DNA of 64,000 nucleotides from Spiroplasma endosymbiont of Agriotes lineatus (GCF_964019485.1 NZ_OZ026448.1:496001-560000); one strand, 5' to 3'. Shown: positions 10,574 through 23,229, counted from the stretch's first letter. A program made the numbers and translations. The notes: generated by a model from the sequence alone, not told the origin.

Positions 10574-11812
10574 TGGAATGGCAACCATTTTTATGACACT
10601 TTTTATGTAGACTAGACTGCCATTTTCTAAATTCAACGGGTGTTAAATAATTTAAACTGTCGTGAATTCGAATATTGTTGTATCAATTAACAAAATCAAA
10701 TAGTTCGCATTTTAATTGTGTTAAATTTTCAAATTTTTTACCCTTAATAAATTCCGTTTTAAAGGTTTTGTAAGTTGTTTTGGCCACAGCATTATCATAA
10801 GGACAACTTTTATTGCTTAATGATCTTTTAATATTAAAGGTTATTAAAATTTCATCAATGATTTTATTTTTGAACTCATTACCGCGATCGGTATGGAAAT
10901 AAAGTTATTTGCTTTAATGGTCGTGTTATCTTTATGAAAAGCTTGTTGAACACTAGTTAAGCGGTTTTGTTTGGCCCGGCATTATAGCCAATTACTTCGC
11001 AATTAAACAAGTCAATTAATAAGCAAATATAATGTCATTTTCCTCGAACTTGCACATATGTTAAATCACTAACAACAACTTCATTGGATTTTTTGTCATT
11101 AAATTCACGATTTAAAACATTACAATTTGGTCATTATTAGCTGTTATTTTGTGATTACGATATTTTAATTTGATGTATCTAGAGTATCTAGAAACCAAAT
11201 TATTTTTGATCATAATGCATCTGATTTTTCGCCGCGATAAAATGATATCTTTTCTTATTAAAACAGTTTTAATTTTACAAGCCCCATAAATTTTGCGACT
11301 TTTATTAAATGTATTGACAATTTCTTGTTCATAATTATTAACTTGCTTGTTAGTGCATTTATTAGGTTGATAATAATAATACGTTGATTTTGATAAACCC
11401 AAAATCTTACATATTTTCCTCACTGAATATTTGTTTTTGTTGTTATTAATTATTGTTATTTTTTGGCCATTATCAGTGCCGCTTGCTTTAAAATATCGTT
11501 TTCCATTCGTAATTGTTTTAATTCTTTTCGTAAATAAATTAATTCATTTTCTTCATTACTTTGATATCTTTTGCTTTAAAAGAACCAAAATTATCGAATG
11601 ATTTTATTCAATTATAAATAGCAGATTTTGAAATACCATATTCATTAATAATTTCAATAATGATTTTCCCGTTTTGATAAAGCATGACAATTTGTTTTTT
11701 AAATTCATCTGTATATGAATTTTTGCCCATTTTTATATTCCTACTTTCTTGATAATTTTATCTTATTTTGAAAGTCCACATAAATATGGTCCAACTTATT
11801 ATAACCTATCCA
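10574..11812 (-). mobile_element. IS3-family element, subtype II, decayed copy
   Basis: Minus-strand copy bounded by TGGAATGGCAACC (10574) and AACCTATCCA (11812). OrfA begins at 11730 (MGKNSYTDEFKKQIVMLYQ) but loses one base near 11567. OrfB (from about 11450) reads KICKILGLSKSTYYYY, then breaks after codon 104. The downstream DDE pieces (FHTDRGNEF, ending near PVEFRKW) are in other frames. No functional transposase is expected. The six subtype II copies of the window share the OrfB motif NKTAELVQQAF. Confidence 0.85.
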
Positions 11813-11899
11813 ATTTGTAATTTTATATTATTACTAAAATGGTTAAAAAATATAACTTTGTCTTTTCCTTGGTTAGTTTTATTTTAATAGATAAATATT

Positions 11900-12677
11900 T
11901 GTTAAAATAAGACATCACAAAACGATTACTTTACTCCATCTAATATTATTAGATACTCAATGACCTAACTGACAATTTTCTAAAACAACATTTTTACTTA
12001 AAATATTTGGATCTAAAGAAATAAACTGATAACCATAAAAACTATTTAATACTATAATTCCTAAAACTCCTGAATAGCGTTTTTGCATATTATTCGTAAA
12101 AACAAGAGCAAACAATCAATGCTTAATATTTTCAATATCATAATTATTTACTTAAATAATTATATAAACTTAATAAATGTTATTCTTCGCTACCAACAGC
12201 ATTAATGATAGAATTAAAATCTAACAGCGGATAATAATTATGGCATAATATTGTTGTTCTAATTTTAGCAATTAATATTTTTAAAAAAGGATAATAACCT
12301 GATTCATTTTGTAATTGATTAGTATTATGAATAAACTTATCATAAATCAATTTACTATTTTCAGAAACTTTTTAATATTTTTTCATAACAAAACTTTAAT
12401 GATGCTATTTATTGAGATTGAAAATAATATTTTCTAACCATCTTTGCATACTGCATAATTGCTTCCATACCAATAAGCATCATCACTATTCATATCTAAA
12501 TATTGACTATGATTTTTATCTCTTATTATTAGTTTGTTACGATTATTCGTTTCAAAAACACAATTATTTATAACCAGCTAAAAGATTTTCATTATCCTCA
12601 TTAACATGATATAGTAGTTTTACAAAACTAATACTTACTAATAAATAAATATTAAAAAAACTAATCATTTTTCACAT
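11900..12677 (-). pseudogene. Decayed exported-protein gene
   Basis: The start at 12677 has GGAGATAATT upstream. It encodes MWKMISFFNIYLLVSISF, a good signal or anchor segment, then KLLYHVNEDNENLLAG before a frameshift. A second piece in another frame reads NNCVFETNNRNKLIIRDK and ends with a TAG after YGSNYAVCKDG. Further fragments continue leftward to about 11900 without a clean frame. I recognise no family. The boundaries on the left are approximate, and the stretch 11813-11900 shows nothing else. Confidence 0.45.
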
Positions 12678-12842
12678 TACAATTATCTCCTAAAATATTT
12701 TTAAAATTTACAGTTAGTATTAATATAATTTTATATAAAATATTTTATCATGTAATTTTAAAAATTATTATTTGATACTAAATTAATACTAAAATTTTTA
12801 CTTTTCTTTTATTTATTAACTACATCAATATTCTTTTTTAAA

Positions 12843-13712
12843 TTAAGCTTTACCTAAACTACCAAATTCTGCTAATAATTGTTTAGATTTATTCTCAACA
12901 GCGACAGTTCCCGGATTTAATAATTTTCGTGGATCATAACCTTTACTAGTTTGATCTTTTTCAGCAACAATATACTGTCTTGTTGCTTGTTGAAATTCTA
13001 ACTGTAATTCCGTATTAACATTAATTTTACTAATTCCTAAACTAATTGCTTGTTTAATTTGTTCCATATCAATTCCCGAACCACCATGTAACACTAATGG
13101 TAAAGAAATATTTTCAGAAATATTTTTTAACAAATCTAATTTTAAACCATCCCAATTTTCAGGATATGGACCGTGAATATTGTTAATTCCGGCAGCTAAA
13201 AAATCAACAGCCAAGTTTTTCATTGCTTGACATTCATCAAGTGTTGCTAATTCACCAGTACCAATAACACCATCTTCTTCACCACCAATAGTTCCGACTT
13301 CGGCCTCAACAGCAACACTTTTACGATGAGCATATTTTACTACTTGGGCAGTTAATTTTAAATTTTCAGCAAGAGGATGATGACTACCATCAAACATTAC
13401 TGAAGAAAAACCAGCATCAATTGCAGAGATACACGATTCAACAGTTTGACCATGGTCTAAATGTAATGCCACGGGAACAGTAACCTTAATGAAATCCATT
13501 AGATTAGTAACCAGTCCATAAACAGTTTTAACCCCCCCCATATATTTAATTGCCCCTTCCGATACTCCTAAAATTACCGGACTATTAGTTTCTTGTACTG
13601 CTTTTAAAATTGCTTTAATTCATTCTAAGTTATTAATATTAAAATGCGCAATTGCATAATTTTCTTTTCTCGCTTTTTGCAACATTACTTTTGGATTAAC
13701 TAATTTTGCCAT
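12843..13712 (-). CDS. fba: Class II fructose-bisphosphate aldolase
   Basis: Glycolytic enzyme splitting fructose 1,6-bisphosphate into the two triose phosphates that tpiA interconverts. 289 residues, normal length. Landmarks are VALHLDHG (catalytic Asp86, zinc ligand His87), EAEVGTIGGEEDG in the middle, and LHGGSGI plus KINVNTELQ for phosphate and metal binding. The start MAKLVNPK follows GGGGGATAAAA. It lies 25 bases after pyrG on the same strand, closing the operon gltX-HD-rpoE-pyrG-fba, an order with rpoE-pyrG-fba also known from Bacillus. No clear terminator is visible in the 165 bases beyond its stop. Confidence 0.96.
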
Positions 13713-13737
13713 TTTTATCCCCCAAGATTAAAATTTG

Positions 13738-15342
13738 TTAATGTGCTTTAATTACTGCTTCAATAAATCCAATAAATAATGGATTTGGTTTGTTGCTAGG
13801 TCGCGATATAAATTCAGGGTGATATTGACTACCAATAAAAAACGGATGGTTCTTTAATTCAATAATCTCCACTAAAGATTGTTTTTTATACATGCCACTA
13901 AAAATAATTCCTTTTTCTTTAAATAAATCCAAATAGTCATTATTTACTTCATAACGATGGCGATGTCGTTCTTGGACAACCTTTTTCTTATATAATTTAG
14001 AAACAAGTGTTTTATCTTCAATATTAATATCATAATTTCCTAATCGCAATGTACCACCAATATGATTAGTTGAATTTTTTCCTCTAATTAAATGTAATAT
14101 CGGATTTTTACATTCAGGAAAAAATTCTTCAGAATGAGCATCTGGCAATTTACAAACATTTTGGGCAAACTCAATTAATGCCGTTTGCATACCTAAACAA
14201 ATTCCAAAATAAGGAATATGATGTTTTCTAGCATACTTAGCAGCTAATATTTTTCCTTCAATGCCGCGATAACCAAACCCGCCTGGTACAATAATGCCTT
14301 TACAATGTTTAAAGATATCTTCATAATTATTTTCATCAATATCATTGGCATCAATTCATTGAACTTTAACATCAACGCCTTTTTCATAACCAGCTAACTT
14401 TAATGATTCTAAAACAGATAAATACGCATCCGGTAATTCAATATATTTACCAACTAAATAAATCGTAATAACTTTATTTTTGGCATCACAAGCTTTTTGC
14501 AAAAACAATTTTAATTTCTTTAAATTATTATGTTTAATTTTTAAATGTAATAACGAGGTAATCGTTGTTAAAATATCTTGTTTATAAAGAACAACTGGTA
14601 CTTTATAAATATTATCAACATCATAAGTACTAAAAACAGCATTACGATTGACATTACAAAATAAGGAAATTTTATCAATTAATTGTACTGACAATTTTTG
14701 TTCACTACGAGCAAGAATAATATCTGGTTGAATTCCTAACGATAATAATTCTTTAACTGAATGTTGGACTGGTTTTGTTTTAAATTCACCGCTAGCAGCA
14801 ATAAATGGTACTAAAGCAGCATGAATAAATAACACATTTTCTTTCCCTTTTTCCATTCTTATTTGACGAATCGTTTCAATAAATGGTAATGACTCAATAT
14901 CACCAACAGTGCCTCCAATTTCACCAATAATAATATCGGCTTTACTAGAAGTTGATGCCAAATAAATCTTATTCTTAATAATATCTGTTAAATGTGGTAC
15001 TACTTGAACTGTTTTACCTTCATAATCACCATTTCGTTCTTTTTCAATTACTTCTAAATATGCTTTACCAGCAGTAATTGATGAATAGCAAGTTAAATTT
15101 TCATCAATAAAGCGTTCATAATGACCTAAATCCAAATCAGTTTCACTACCATCAGCAGTAACAAAAACTTCACCATGTTCATATGGATTCATTGTTCCCG
15201 GATCAACATTAATATATGGATCAAATTTTTGCATAAAAACCTTTAATCCACTATCTTTTAAAATATGACCAATTGAAGCACTAGCAATTCCCTTACCTAA
15301 ACTAGAAACTACACCCCCAGTAATAAAAATATATTTTGTCAT
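13738..15342 (-). CDS. pyrG: CTP synthase
   Basis: Makes CTP from UTP, ATP and glutamine in the cytosol. 534 residues, full length, TGA as Trp. The N-terminal amidoligase domain begins with [14 protein letters not shown] (P-loop) and contains [12 protein letters not shown] and [11 protein letters not shown]. The C-terminal class I glutamine amidotransferase domain has GGFGYRG, the catalytic Cys382 in FGICLGMQ, and His508/Glu510 in SQYHPEF. It lies 28 bases after rpoE and 25 before fba. AGAAGGTGAA precedes the start. No damage is seen. Confidence 0.97.
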
Positions 15343-15370
15343 TATAATTCACCTTCTCTAACTCTAACAA

Positions 15371-15802
15371 CTAGTTATTTTCTTCCATTTCCTTTTCAAT
15401 TTCATCTCAATCAACTTCATCTTCTTCTTCTTCTTCTTCGTTATCAACTTCTAATTCATCTTCATTATCAATACTTTCTTCAAAAGCATCATCAACTTCA
15501 TCAATAATTTCAGTAATTTCTAATTCTTTAGAGTCAATATCATCATTAATAGCAAATAAAAACTCTATTTGTTTTTTAATTTCATCAAACTTATAATCTT
15601 GTCGTAATCCTCATTCGTTATCTTGAATTAACAAAAAACGATTATCCAATACCATATCAGTATATAAATTAACCATTTCTTTTGCTTCGACTTCAATTGG
15701 TGTTTCCTTGGCAATCTTAACATAATTATAAATTTCTTTAAAACCAGCGCGTTTTAGTTTAATAAGAAATTCATATGCCAGATCAACTAGAGAATTATTC
15801 AT
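15371..15802 (-). CDS. rpoE: RNA polymerase delta subunit
   Basis: 143 residues. The N-terminal winged-helix (HARE-HTH) domain spans about residues 1-80, beginning MNNSLVDLAYEFL. From about residue 85 the chain is almost entirely Asp, Glu and hydrophobics, ending in a run of Glu (EEEEEEDEVDWDEIEKEMEE). This folded head plus acidic tail is the hallmark of delta, a Gram-positive/Mollicute factor that binds RNA polymerase and speeds recycling by competing with nucleic acid. AGGAGATAATAT precedes the ATG. It sits between the HD hydrolase (19 bases) and pyrG (28 bases), the conserved neighbour of rpoE. Confidence 0.93.
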
Positions 15803-15821
15803 ATATTATCTCCTTCTAAAT

Positions 15822-17045
15822 CTATGTTTGTACTAAAACTTCTTTCGGTAATAATACATATTGTTGGCTTTCAACTTGTTTACTACTTTGTTCATTAGTA
15901 TTAATTAATTTAGATTTTTTTTCTAAATTAAATACTACATCATTTTTATTAATTAATTTAATTGGTTGTTCCATTAAATCTTGCTGATATAATGTTGGCT
16001 GATTAAATTCTTCAATAATTAAATAATAATCTAAATCATAATTTCCTGCAACTAACAATTTTTGATAGTTTTTTAAATCATTAGCGCTAACATTAGTAAT
16101 TAATTTAAAAAATCTTCGATCAACAATGCGGTCTGTTAAATCTTGCAAAATATTATCTTCTTCTTTAGCTAACAAACTAAAAAAACCCATTAAACTATAA
16201 TCATCAAGTTGTAAATAATGACTTACATTTAATTGTTCCGGATTATTTTCTTGTAATAAAAGTTCAACTAAACTAATATCAGTTTTAAACTTAAAATTTT
16301 TTGTAAACAAATATTTTAAGCGTTTAAAAATATTTACTAATAAATAATCAAAACTAATGCCAACCTTATGATTATAAATTTGTCAATACATATGGTAACG
16401 ACCTAACAAATAATTTTCAATTGCAAATAATGCTTTTTCATCATAAACAATTTCATTATTAACAATTCGTAAATTTTCCATAATTCAATCAATATCAAAA
16501 TTTCCATATTCAACACCTGTATAATAAGAATCTCTTAACAAATAATCCATTCGATCACAATCAAGTTGGGAACTTACTAATGATAAAAGAATTTTATTAG
16601 GATGATTTTTAACAATAATTTGACAAACAGCTTGCACATCAATATTAAATGCTTTTAAAACTTGATTAATTTGCGATTGTTCATTTTGAATAATGGCAAT
16701 TGTTCATTGTTCATGATTAATTGGCGAAACTTTTTCAAAACTATGAGAAAAAGGACCATGCCCTAAATCATGTAATAAACCAGCAATTTTTGTTAAAGTT
16801 TTTTCTTCATTAGATACGTTATCAAAACTAGAATTTTTAAAAATTTTATCAATTAAATAATAAACTCCTAATGAATGACTAAAACGATTATGAACAGCAC
16901 TAGGAAAAACAAATTGTCCACCACCTAATTGTAAAATTCTTCTTAAGCGTTGAAACTCTTTACTATTAATTAAAGCAATAATAACTGATTCTTGAACATT
17001 AATATTACCATAAATACTATCGCGAACCATTCATTGACTCATCAT
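15822..17045 (-). CDS. HD-domain phosphohydrolase
   Basis: About 407 residues, open throughout with TGA as Trp. The HD motif set is visible: HNRFSHSLGVYY (first His), LLHDLGHGPFSHSFE (His-Asp pair and further His), then LDCDRMDYLLRDSYYTG (final Asp). This pattern matches the dNTPase/YwfO-like group of HD hydrolases. They cleave nucleotides and may include dGTPase activity, but the substrate is not decided by sequence. Two start codons lie side by side (MMSQWM). The gltX stop lies only 1-4 bases upstream, so translation is probably coupled. The C-terminal third is unlike anything I recognise. Confidence 0.85.
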
Positions 17046-17046
17046 C

Positions 17047-18504
17047 TTACCCCGCCCTATTAAGTATTTCTAATATTTCATTAATATTATTCATAACTTT
17101 TTTTTGACCTAAAAGTTTAATTGTTTTTACTAATTGTGGTCCTGCCATTCGTTTTGAACTAGCAATTCTAATTGGCATCAATAAGTCTTTACCTTTAAGA
17201 TTTAGTTCTTTTTTAATCATAGTAATAATGCCATTAATACTATCATCATCTCATTGCTTTAAATTTTCAATTAATTGCTTAAAACTATTAATGACTAATA
17301 AAGCATCATTAGTTTTTAAATATTCAATAATTTCTGTGGCCACAATATCATCTTCAATAAACATAGCAACTAAAGCACTTATTTGTTGAGCATAAATTAA
17401 TTCTTGCTGATACAAACTAACTACTTCCTGTCACCAAACTAACGGATATGCTTTCATTTCATAAATTTTACATAAAAATGGAAAACATAATTCTCAATAA
17501 GCAATCGCATCTAATTTTTGAATATACTTATTATTAATTCAATTAAGTTTATTAACATCAAACCAACTACTAGATTTACTAAAACGATTTTCATCAAAAA
17601 TAGCAATTAATTGCGATATTGAATAAATTTCTTGGGTGTCTGGTGGTGATCAACCTAATAAAACAAAAAAATTAAATAAAGCCTCTGGTAAATATCCTAA
17701 TTCCCGATACTGACTAATAAATTGAACAATTGTCCCATCACGTTTTGACAATTTTTTCCGATTTTCATTAACAATTAATGGTAAATGACCAAAAATTGGT
17801 GGTGTTCAATTAAAAACTTCATATACTACTAATTGCTTCGAAGCATTAGATAAATGCTCCTCGCCTCGTAAAACATGACTAATTTTCATTAAATAATCAT
17901 CAATAACAACAGCAAAATTATAAGTAGCAACTCCATTTGATTTAATAATAACAAAATCACTAATATCTTTACTAGCAAATATTACTTCTTTCCGTACCAA
18001 ATCATTAAGAATATAAGATCTATTTTCTGGGATTCGAATTCTAATACTTGGTTTAATTCCTAAAACTTCTTTTTCTTTAATATCAATAATAGAAAGACTT
18101 CAACATTTGCCATCATAACTTGGTGCTATCCCTTGCTTAATTTGCTTTTGCTTCACTTTTGTTAATTTTTCTGCTGAACAATAACAATAATATGCCAAAC
18201 TATTAGTAACAAGCTCATTAGCATATTTAATATAAATTTGTAAACGCTCAGTTTGCTGATATGGTCCAAAATTACCTAATGTATCAATAGTTTCATCAAT
18301 AACAATATTTAATCATCGTAAATTATCTAATTGTGACTTAATACCATCACTAACATTTCGTTCTAAATCAGTATCTTCAATTCGTACAATAAATGTGCCA
18401 TTATAATGTTTAGCAAATAAATAATTAAAAATTGCTGTTCTGGCACCACCAATATGTAAATATCCTGTCGGACTTGGCGCATAGCGTAATCTTATTTTGT
18501 TCAT
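17047..18504 (-). CDS. gltX: Glutamyl-tRNA synthetase
   Basis: Charges tRNA-Glu; in Mollicutes and other Firmicutes relatives it usually also charges tRNA-Gln for later amidation. 485 residues, normal length. The class I signature HIGG lies at residues 17-20 after YAPSPTGYL. The KMSKS-type loop is KKLSKRDG near residue 250, and the catalytic region [10 protein letters not shown] is at about 47-56. A zinc-binding-like CYCSAEKL stretch is also present. It heads the five-gene operon ending at fba, and the HD gene begins within 4 bases of its stop. Confidence 0.96.
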
Positions 18505-18535
18505 CTATTTATTGTCTCCATTTCTTTTAATATAT

Positions 18536-18570
18536 AAAAAAATAAATTAGTTTTTAACTACTAATTTATT
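18536..18570 (-). terminator. Terminator after ychF
   Basis: A 10-bp stem (AATAAATTAG 18541-18550 with CTAATTTATT 18561-18570) is followed on the minus strand by a T-run. It lies 55 bases past the ychF stop and 32 bases before the gltX start, so it separates the two transcription units. Confidence 0.7.
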
Positions 18571-18625
18571 TTACACTATAATAATTACTTTATTGTGCAT
18601 AAAAATGTTCAATAACTTAAAGATC

Positions 18626-19726
18626 TTAAACATTAAAACGGAAATAACAAATATCACCACCAGAAACTAAATAATTTTTTCCTTCAAATCGTAACTTTCC
18701 TGACAATTTAACCGCACTCTCACTACCATATTTAACTAAATCATCATAACTATAAACTTCTAATTTAATAAAACCACGAGAAATATCATTATGAATAATA
18801 CTAGCACATTTAATAGCTTCCATACCACTTTTAAATGTTCAAGCACGAACCTCTTTCTTACCAGCTGTAAAAAATGTTGATAAACCTAATGTCCGATATG
18901 TTTTTGATATCATTTGATCTAAGCCTGATGTTTCTAAATTTAATGATTTTAAAAACTCTTCTTTATCATTATCTTCTAACGACGAAATTTCTAATTCTGT
19001 TTTTGCACAAACAACAATAACTTGTGATTTCTCAGCAATGGCATAATCCTTAACTTTTTCAACTCACTTATTAGTTTTATCCACTAAATCTTTTTCACTA
19101 ATATTTGCAATATACAAAATCGGTTTATTAGTTAAAAAACTATGATGTTTAATCAGATTAACTTCTTCAACTGTTAATTCTAAACGACGAATCGGTTTAC
19201 CATCAAATAACGCTTCTTTAATTTTCTTTAATAAATTAATTTCTTTCATTAAAACTGAATTTTTATCATTTTTAACAATTTTTTCTAATTTTTGTAATAT
19301 TTTAATAACGATATCATAATCTGCTAAAATTAATTCTAAATTAATAATTTCAATATCTCTAATCGGATCAATCGTAGTTTCAATATGATTAACATTACTA
19401 TCATCAAAACAACGCACAACTTCACAAATGGCATCAACTTCACGAATATGACCTAAAAACTTATTACCTAAACCATGTCCTAATGATGCTCCTTTAACAA
19501 GGCCCGCAATATCCGTAAACTCAAAATTATTAGCAATAACTTTCTCAGGTCGAAAAATTTCTTCCAACTTATTAAGTCTACTATCTGGTACTTTAACAAT
19601 ACCAACATTAGGGTTAATCGTTGTAAAAGGATAATTTGCTGTTTCAACTTTAGAATTCGTAATGGCATTAAATAATGTTGATTTTCCAACATTAGGCAAT
19701 CCGACAATTCCCGCTTTTAAAGACAT
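18626..19726 (-). CDS. ychF: Redox-regulated ATPase YchF (Obg family)
   Basis: 366 residues, the standard length. The N-terminal P-loop is GLPNVGKST (residues 9-17). The Walker B/G3 element is FTDIAGLVKGAS. The G4 position reads YIANISEKD in place of the usual NKxD, the change that makes YchF prefer ATP over GTP. A coiled-coil insertion follows (about residues 130-190). The C-terminal TGS domain ends RFEGKNYLVSGGDICYFRFNV with its final residues split by the stop. YchF binds ribosomes and limits oxidative-stress responses. AGGAATAAAGAA precedes the start. Confidence 0.95.
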
Positions 19727-19823
19727 AATTTCTTTATTCCTCTTTCATATTTAATATTTAACTAATAAATAAAATGCTAATAGCATAAAATATTAATTTA
19801 CTAAAACAAATATTTACCTACTG

Positions 19824-19829
19824 ATTATA
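19824..19829 (-). promoter_or_regulatory. -10 element upstream of ychF
   Basis: On the minus strand GGTATAATCAG gives a consensus TATAAT about 95 bases before the ychF start, with no good -35 at 17 bases. Between it and the gene lies a small stem (ATGCTA...TAGCAT), which may shape the leader. Confidence 0.4.
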
Positions 19830-19867
19830 CCAATAATCTTAATAAAATTTAAATTTTTCTCGTAAAT

Positions 19868-20170
19868 GGTCGCGTTTAGTTTTCTTAGGTATTTTTAGAA
19901 AAGTAAAAAATAATCATTTACTATAAATTATTTCAATATGCAAATTAAGTATATATTTCTTATGTATGATTTTTGTTGTAAAAACTTATTTTAATGTTTT
20001 TTTTATAAGCATTTTTCTTAGTTTTTATAACCTTTTATTGAGATTATGTTTGTTGATATTAAATATTTTGTTTTATTACTTATTTTTTAAATAAAATGAT
20101 AATTAAATTATCGTTGCTTTTCATTAAAAATTATTTAAATCTTTTCCTACCTAACAAAACTTTATGTTCC
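19868..20170. mobile_element. MITE-like element, copy 3 (right end first)
   Basis: A 303-bp copy in reverse orientation, from GGTCGCGTTTAGTTTTC to AAAACTTTATGTTCC. Its internal sequence matches copies 1 and 2. The left-end tip has drifted (GGAACATAAAG where others have GGGCGCATAAAG). It fills the gap between the ychF promoter region and the IS3 element. Confidence 0.8.
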
Positions 20171-20186
20171 TTCATATTATTATCTG

Positions 20187-21411
20187 TGGATAGGCCACAA
20201 TAAGTTGGACCATAATTATATAGACTTCGAAATTATTAAGAAAGAAGGAATATAAAAATGGGAAATAAAACCTCATATTCTGAAGAATTTAAAAAACAAA
20301 TTGTCATGCTTTATCAAAACGGGAAAATCATTATTGAAATTATTAATGAATAGGGTGTTTCAAAATCTGCTATTTATAATTGAATAAAATCATTCGATAG
20401 TTCTGGTTCTTTTAAAGCAAAAGATATCAAAGTAATGAAGAAAATGAATTAATTTACTTACGAAAAGAATTAAAACAATTACGAATGGAAAATGACATTT
20501 TAAAGCAAGCCGCACTGATATGATAATGGCCAAAAAATAACAATAATTAATAACAACAAAAACAAATATTCAGTGAGGAAAATATGTAAGATTTTGGGTT
20601 TATCAAAATCAACGTATTACTTACTATCAACCTAATAAATGCACTAACTAACAAGCAAGTTAATAATTATAAACAAGAAATTGTCAATACATTTAATAAA
20701 AGTCGCAAAATTTATGGGGCCCGTAAAATTAAAGCTGTTTTAATAAGAAAAGATATCATCTTATCGCGGCGAAAAATCAGATGCATTATGATCAAAAATA
20801 ATTTGGTTTCTAAATACACCAAATTAAAATATCGTAATCATAAAACAACAGCTAATAATGCCCAAATTAGTAATGTTTTAAATCGTGAATTTAATGACAA
20901 AAAACCTAATGAAGTTGTTGTTAGTGATTTAACATATGTGCAAGTTGGCGGGAAATGACACTATATTTGTTTATTAATTGACTTGTTTAATCAAGAAATA
21001 ATTGGATATAATGCTGGGCCAAACAAAACCGCCGAACTAGTTCAACAAGCTTTTCATAAAATAACACGACTATTAAAGCAAATAACTTTATTTCATACCG
21101 ATCGTGGTAATTAGTTCAAAAATAAAATCATTGATGAAATTTTAATAATCTTTAATATTAAAAGATCATTAAGCAATAAAGGTTGTCCTTGTGATAATGC
21201 TGTGGCCAAAACAATTTACAAAACCTTTAAAACAGAATTTATTAAGAATAAAAAATTTGAAAATTTAACACAATTAAAATGCGAACTATTTGATTTTGTT
21301 AATTGATACAACAATATTTGAATTCACGGTAGCTTAAATTATTTAACACCCGTTGAATTTAGAGAAAATGACAGTCTACATAAAAAGTGTCCTAAAAAAG
21401 GTTGCCACTCT
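20187..21411 (+). mobile_element. IS3-family element, chimeric, decayed
   Basis: It starts TGGATAGGCCACAATAAG and ends GGTTGCCACTC. The leader and first OrfA codons (MGNKTSYSEEFKK) match subtype I, whereas everything after about codon 20 (YQNGK..IIEIINE) matches subtype II, so the copy is a recombinant. OrfA has a TAG at 20351-20353 and a frameshift. OrfB carries shifts and a TAG replacing the Glu codon in DRGNEF (21112). It is inactive. Confidence 0.85.
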
Positions 21412-21424
21412 ACTTTATGCGCCC
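21412..21424 (-). repeat. Terminal-repeat remnant of a MITE or virus end
   Basis: The 13 bases ACTTTATGCGCCC directly after the IS3 end are the reverse complement of the MITE/virus left tip GGGCGCATAAAGT. The rest of that element is missing, so the IS3 insertion or a deletion removed it. Confidence 0.6.
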
Positions 21425-21439
21425 AAATTGCAATTGTTA

Positions 21440-21469
21440 TTGGAAAAACTGAACTTTTTTATATATAAT
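21440..21469 (+). promoter_or_regulatory. ptsI promoter
   Basis: TTGGAA (21440-21445) and TATAAT (21464-21469) are spaced 18 bases apart and lie 36 bases before the ptsI start. It is the only good promoter pair in the short gap after the mobile remnants. Confidence 0.65.
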
Positions 21470-21504
21470 TACTATTAAACATATTATAGAAACGAGGACA
21501 TATT

Positions 21505-23229
21505 ATGGAGTTGAAAGCTATTGGTGCTTCAAACGGAATTGCCATTGCTAAAGTATATAAGTTAATTGAACAACGAATTAAAGTTGAAAAAGAACAAGTT
21601 ACTAATATTAAAGAGCAATTAAAAAATTTAGAACAAGCATTGGATGTATCGCTTAATGAAATTCGAAAATTGTATACTGAAACTCTTAAAAAACTTGGCG
21701 AAGATAAAGCAAAAATTTTTTTGGCTCATGAGCAAATTATTAGTGACCCAACTATTATTGATGAAATAAAACAGATTATTACTAGTGAACAAATTACTAG
21801 TTCGTATGCGAGTTTTATTGTTGCTAATAAATATATTGCGATGTTTAAAACGATGGATGATGCTTATATGCGTGAAAGAGCAAGTGATATTGAAGATGTT
21901 ACTAATCGTTTAATTAAGCATTTATTAGGAATGCAAATTCAGGATTTAGCAATTATTGATAAAGAAGTAATTATTGTTAGTTCTGATTTAACGCCATCAC
22001 AAACAGCACAATTAAATCCAGAATTTGTGAAAGGATTTCTTTGCGAAATTGGCGGCAGAACATCACATGCGGCAATTATGGCGCGTAGTTTAGAAATTCC
22101 TGCTATTTTAGGATTAGAAAATATTACTAGTAAAGTAAATAATGATGATTTAATTATTATGGATGGAAAAAGTGGCGTGGTCATAACTAATCCTAGTAGT
22201 GCTCAACAAGTTAAATGAAAAGAATTACAAACGCAATGAAAAATTAAGCAACAACAATTGCAAAAATATAAGAATGAGCCAACAATAACTTTAGATGGTC
22301 ATAAAGTTACTTTAGAAGGAAATATTGGTTCTTTTCATGATGTTGATAGTGTTATTGATAATGGCGGTAATGGAGTTGGATTATTTCGTTCGGAATTTTT
22401 ATATATGAATAGTAATCAATGACCAACTGAAGAAGAACAATTCCAAGCATATAAAGCTGTCTTAGAGAAAATGCCTAACAATGTGGTTGTTATTCGGACA
22501 CTTGATATTGGTGGCGATAAACATTTATCGTATTATCAGTTTGAATTGGAAATTAATCCTTTTTTAGGTTATCGAGCAATTCGTTTGTGTTTAGATCAAG
22601 TTGATGTTTTTAAAACGCAATTGCGAGCATTACTAAGAGCATCGGTTTATGGTAAATTAGCAATTATGTTTCCTATGATTGCTACTGTGAATGAGTTTAA
22701 AGAAGCTAAAGCCATAACTTTACAATGTAAAGAAGTATTAAAGCAAGAAAATATTGCTGTTAGTGATGATATTCAAATTGGAATGATGGTTGAAATTCCT
22801 ATTGCTGCGGTAATGAGTGATATTTTTTCTCAATATGCTGATTTTGTTTCAATTGGAACTAATGATTTAATTCAATACGGAATTGCTGTTGATCGAATGT
22901 CCCGGAAGGTATCATATTTATATCAACCTTATCATCCAGGAATTTTAAGACTAATTAAAATGACAATTGATGGTTCTCATTTAAATAAGAAATGAGTTGG
23001 AATGTGTGGTGAAATGGCAGGAGAAATTTTGGCATTACCATTATTATTAGGAATGGGATTAGATTACTTTTCAATGTCATCAACATCAATATTAGAAGCA
23101 AGAAAAATTATTAATAGTTTAACTAAAAAAGAAACAGTTGTTCTTGCGAATGAGGCTTTAAAATGTCATAATGAAAATGAAGTAATTGACCTTGTTACTA
23201 AATTCTTACAAGAAAAGAAATTAATTTAA
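21505..23229 (+). CDS. ptsI: PTS enzyme I (phosphoenolpyruvate-protein phosphotransferase)
   Basis: Transfers phosphate from PEP to HPr, feeding all PTS sugar uptake, including the IIA protein Crr encoded at 43952. 574 residues, normal length, TGA as Trp. The phosphorylated His188 lies in [13 protein letters not shown]. The PEP-binding domain shows [15 protein letters not shown] (about residue 290), [11 protein letters not shown], and [14 protein letters not shown]. The catalytic Cys501 lies in [20 protein letters not shown] precedes the start. The next small gene overlaps its stop by one base (TAATG), so the two are probably translated together. Confidence 0.97.

Noticed and set aside
19480-19707. 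A second minus-strand frame within ychF
   Set aside because: It lies wholly inside the intact ychF gene in another frame and has no start signal or recognisable domain.
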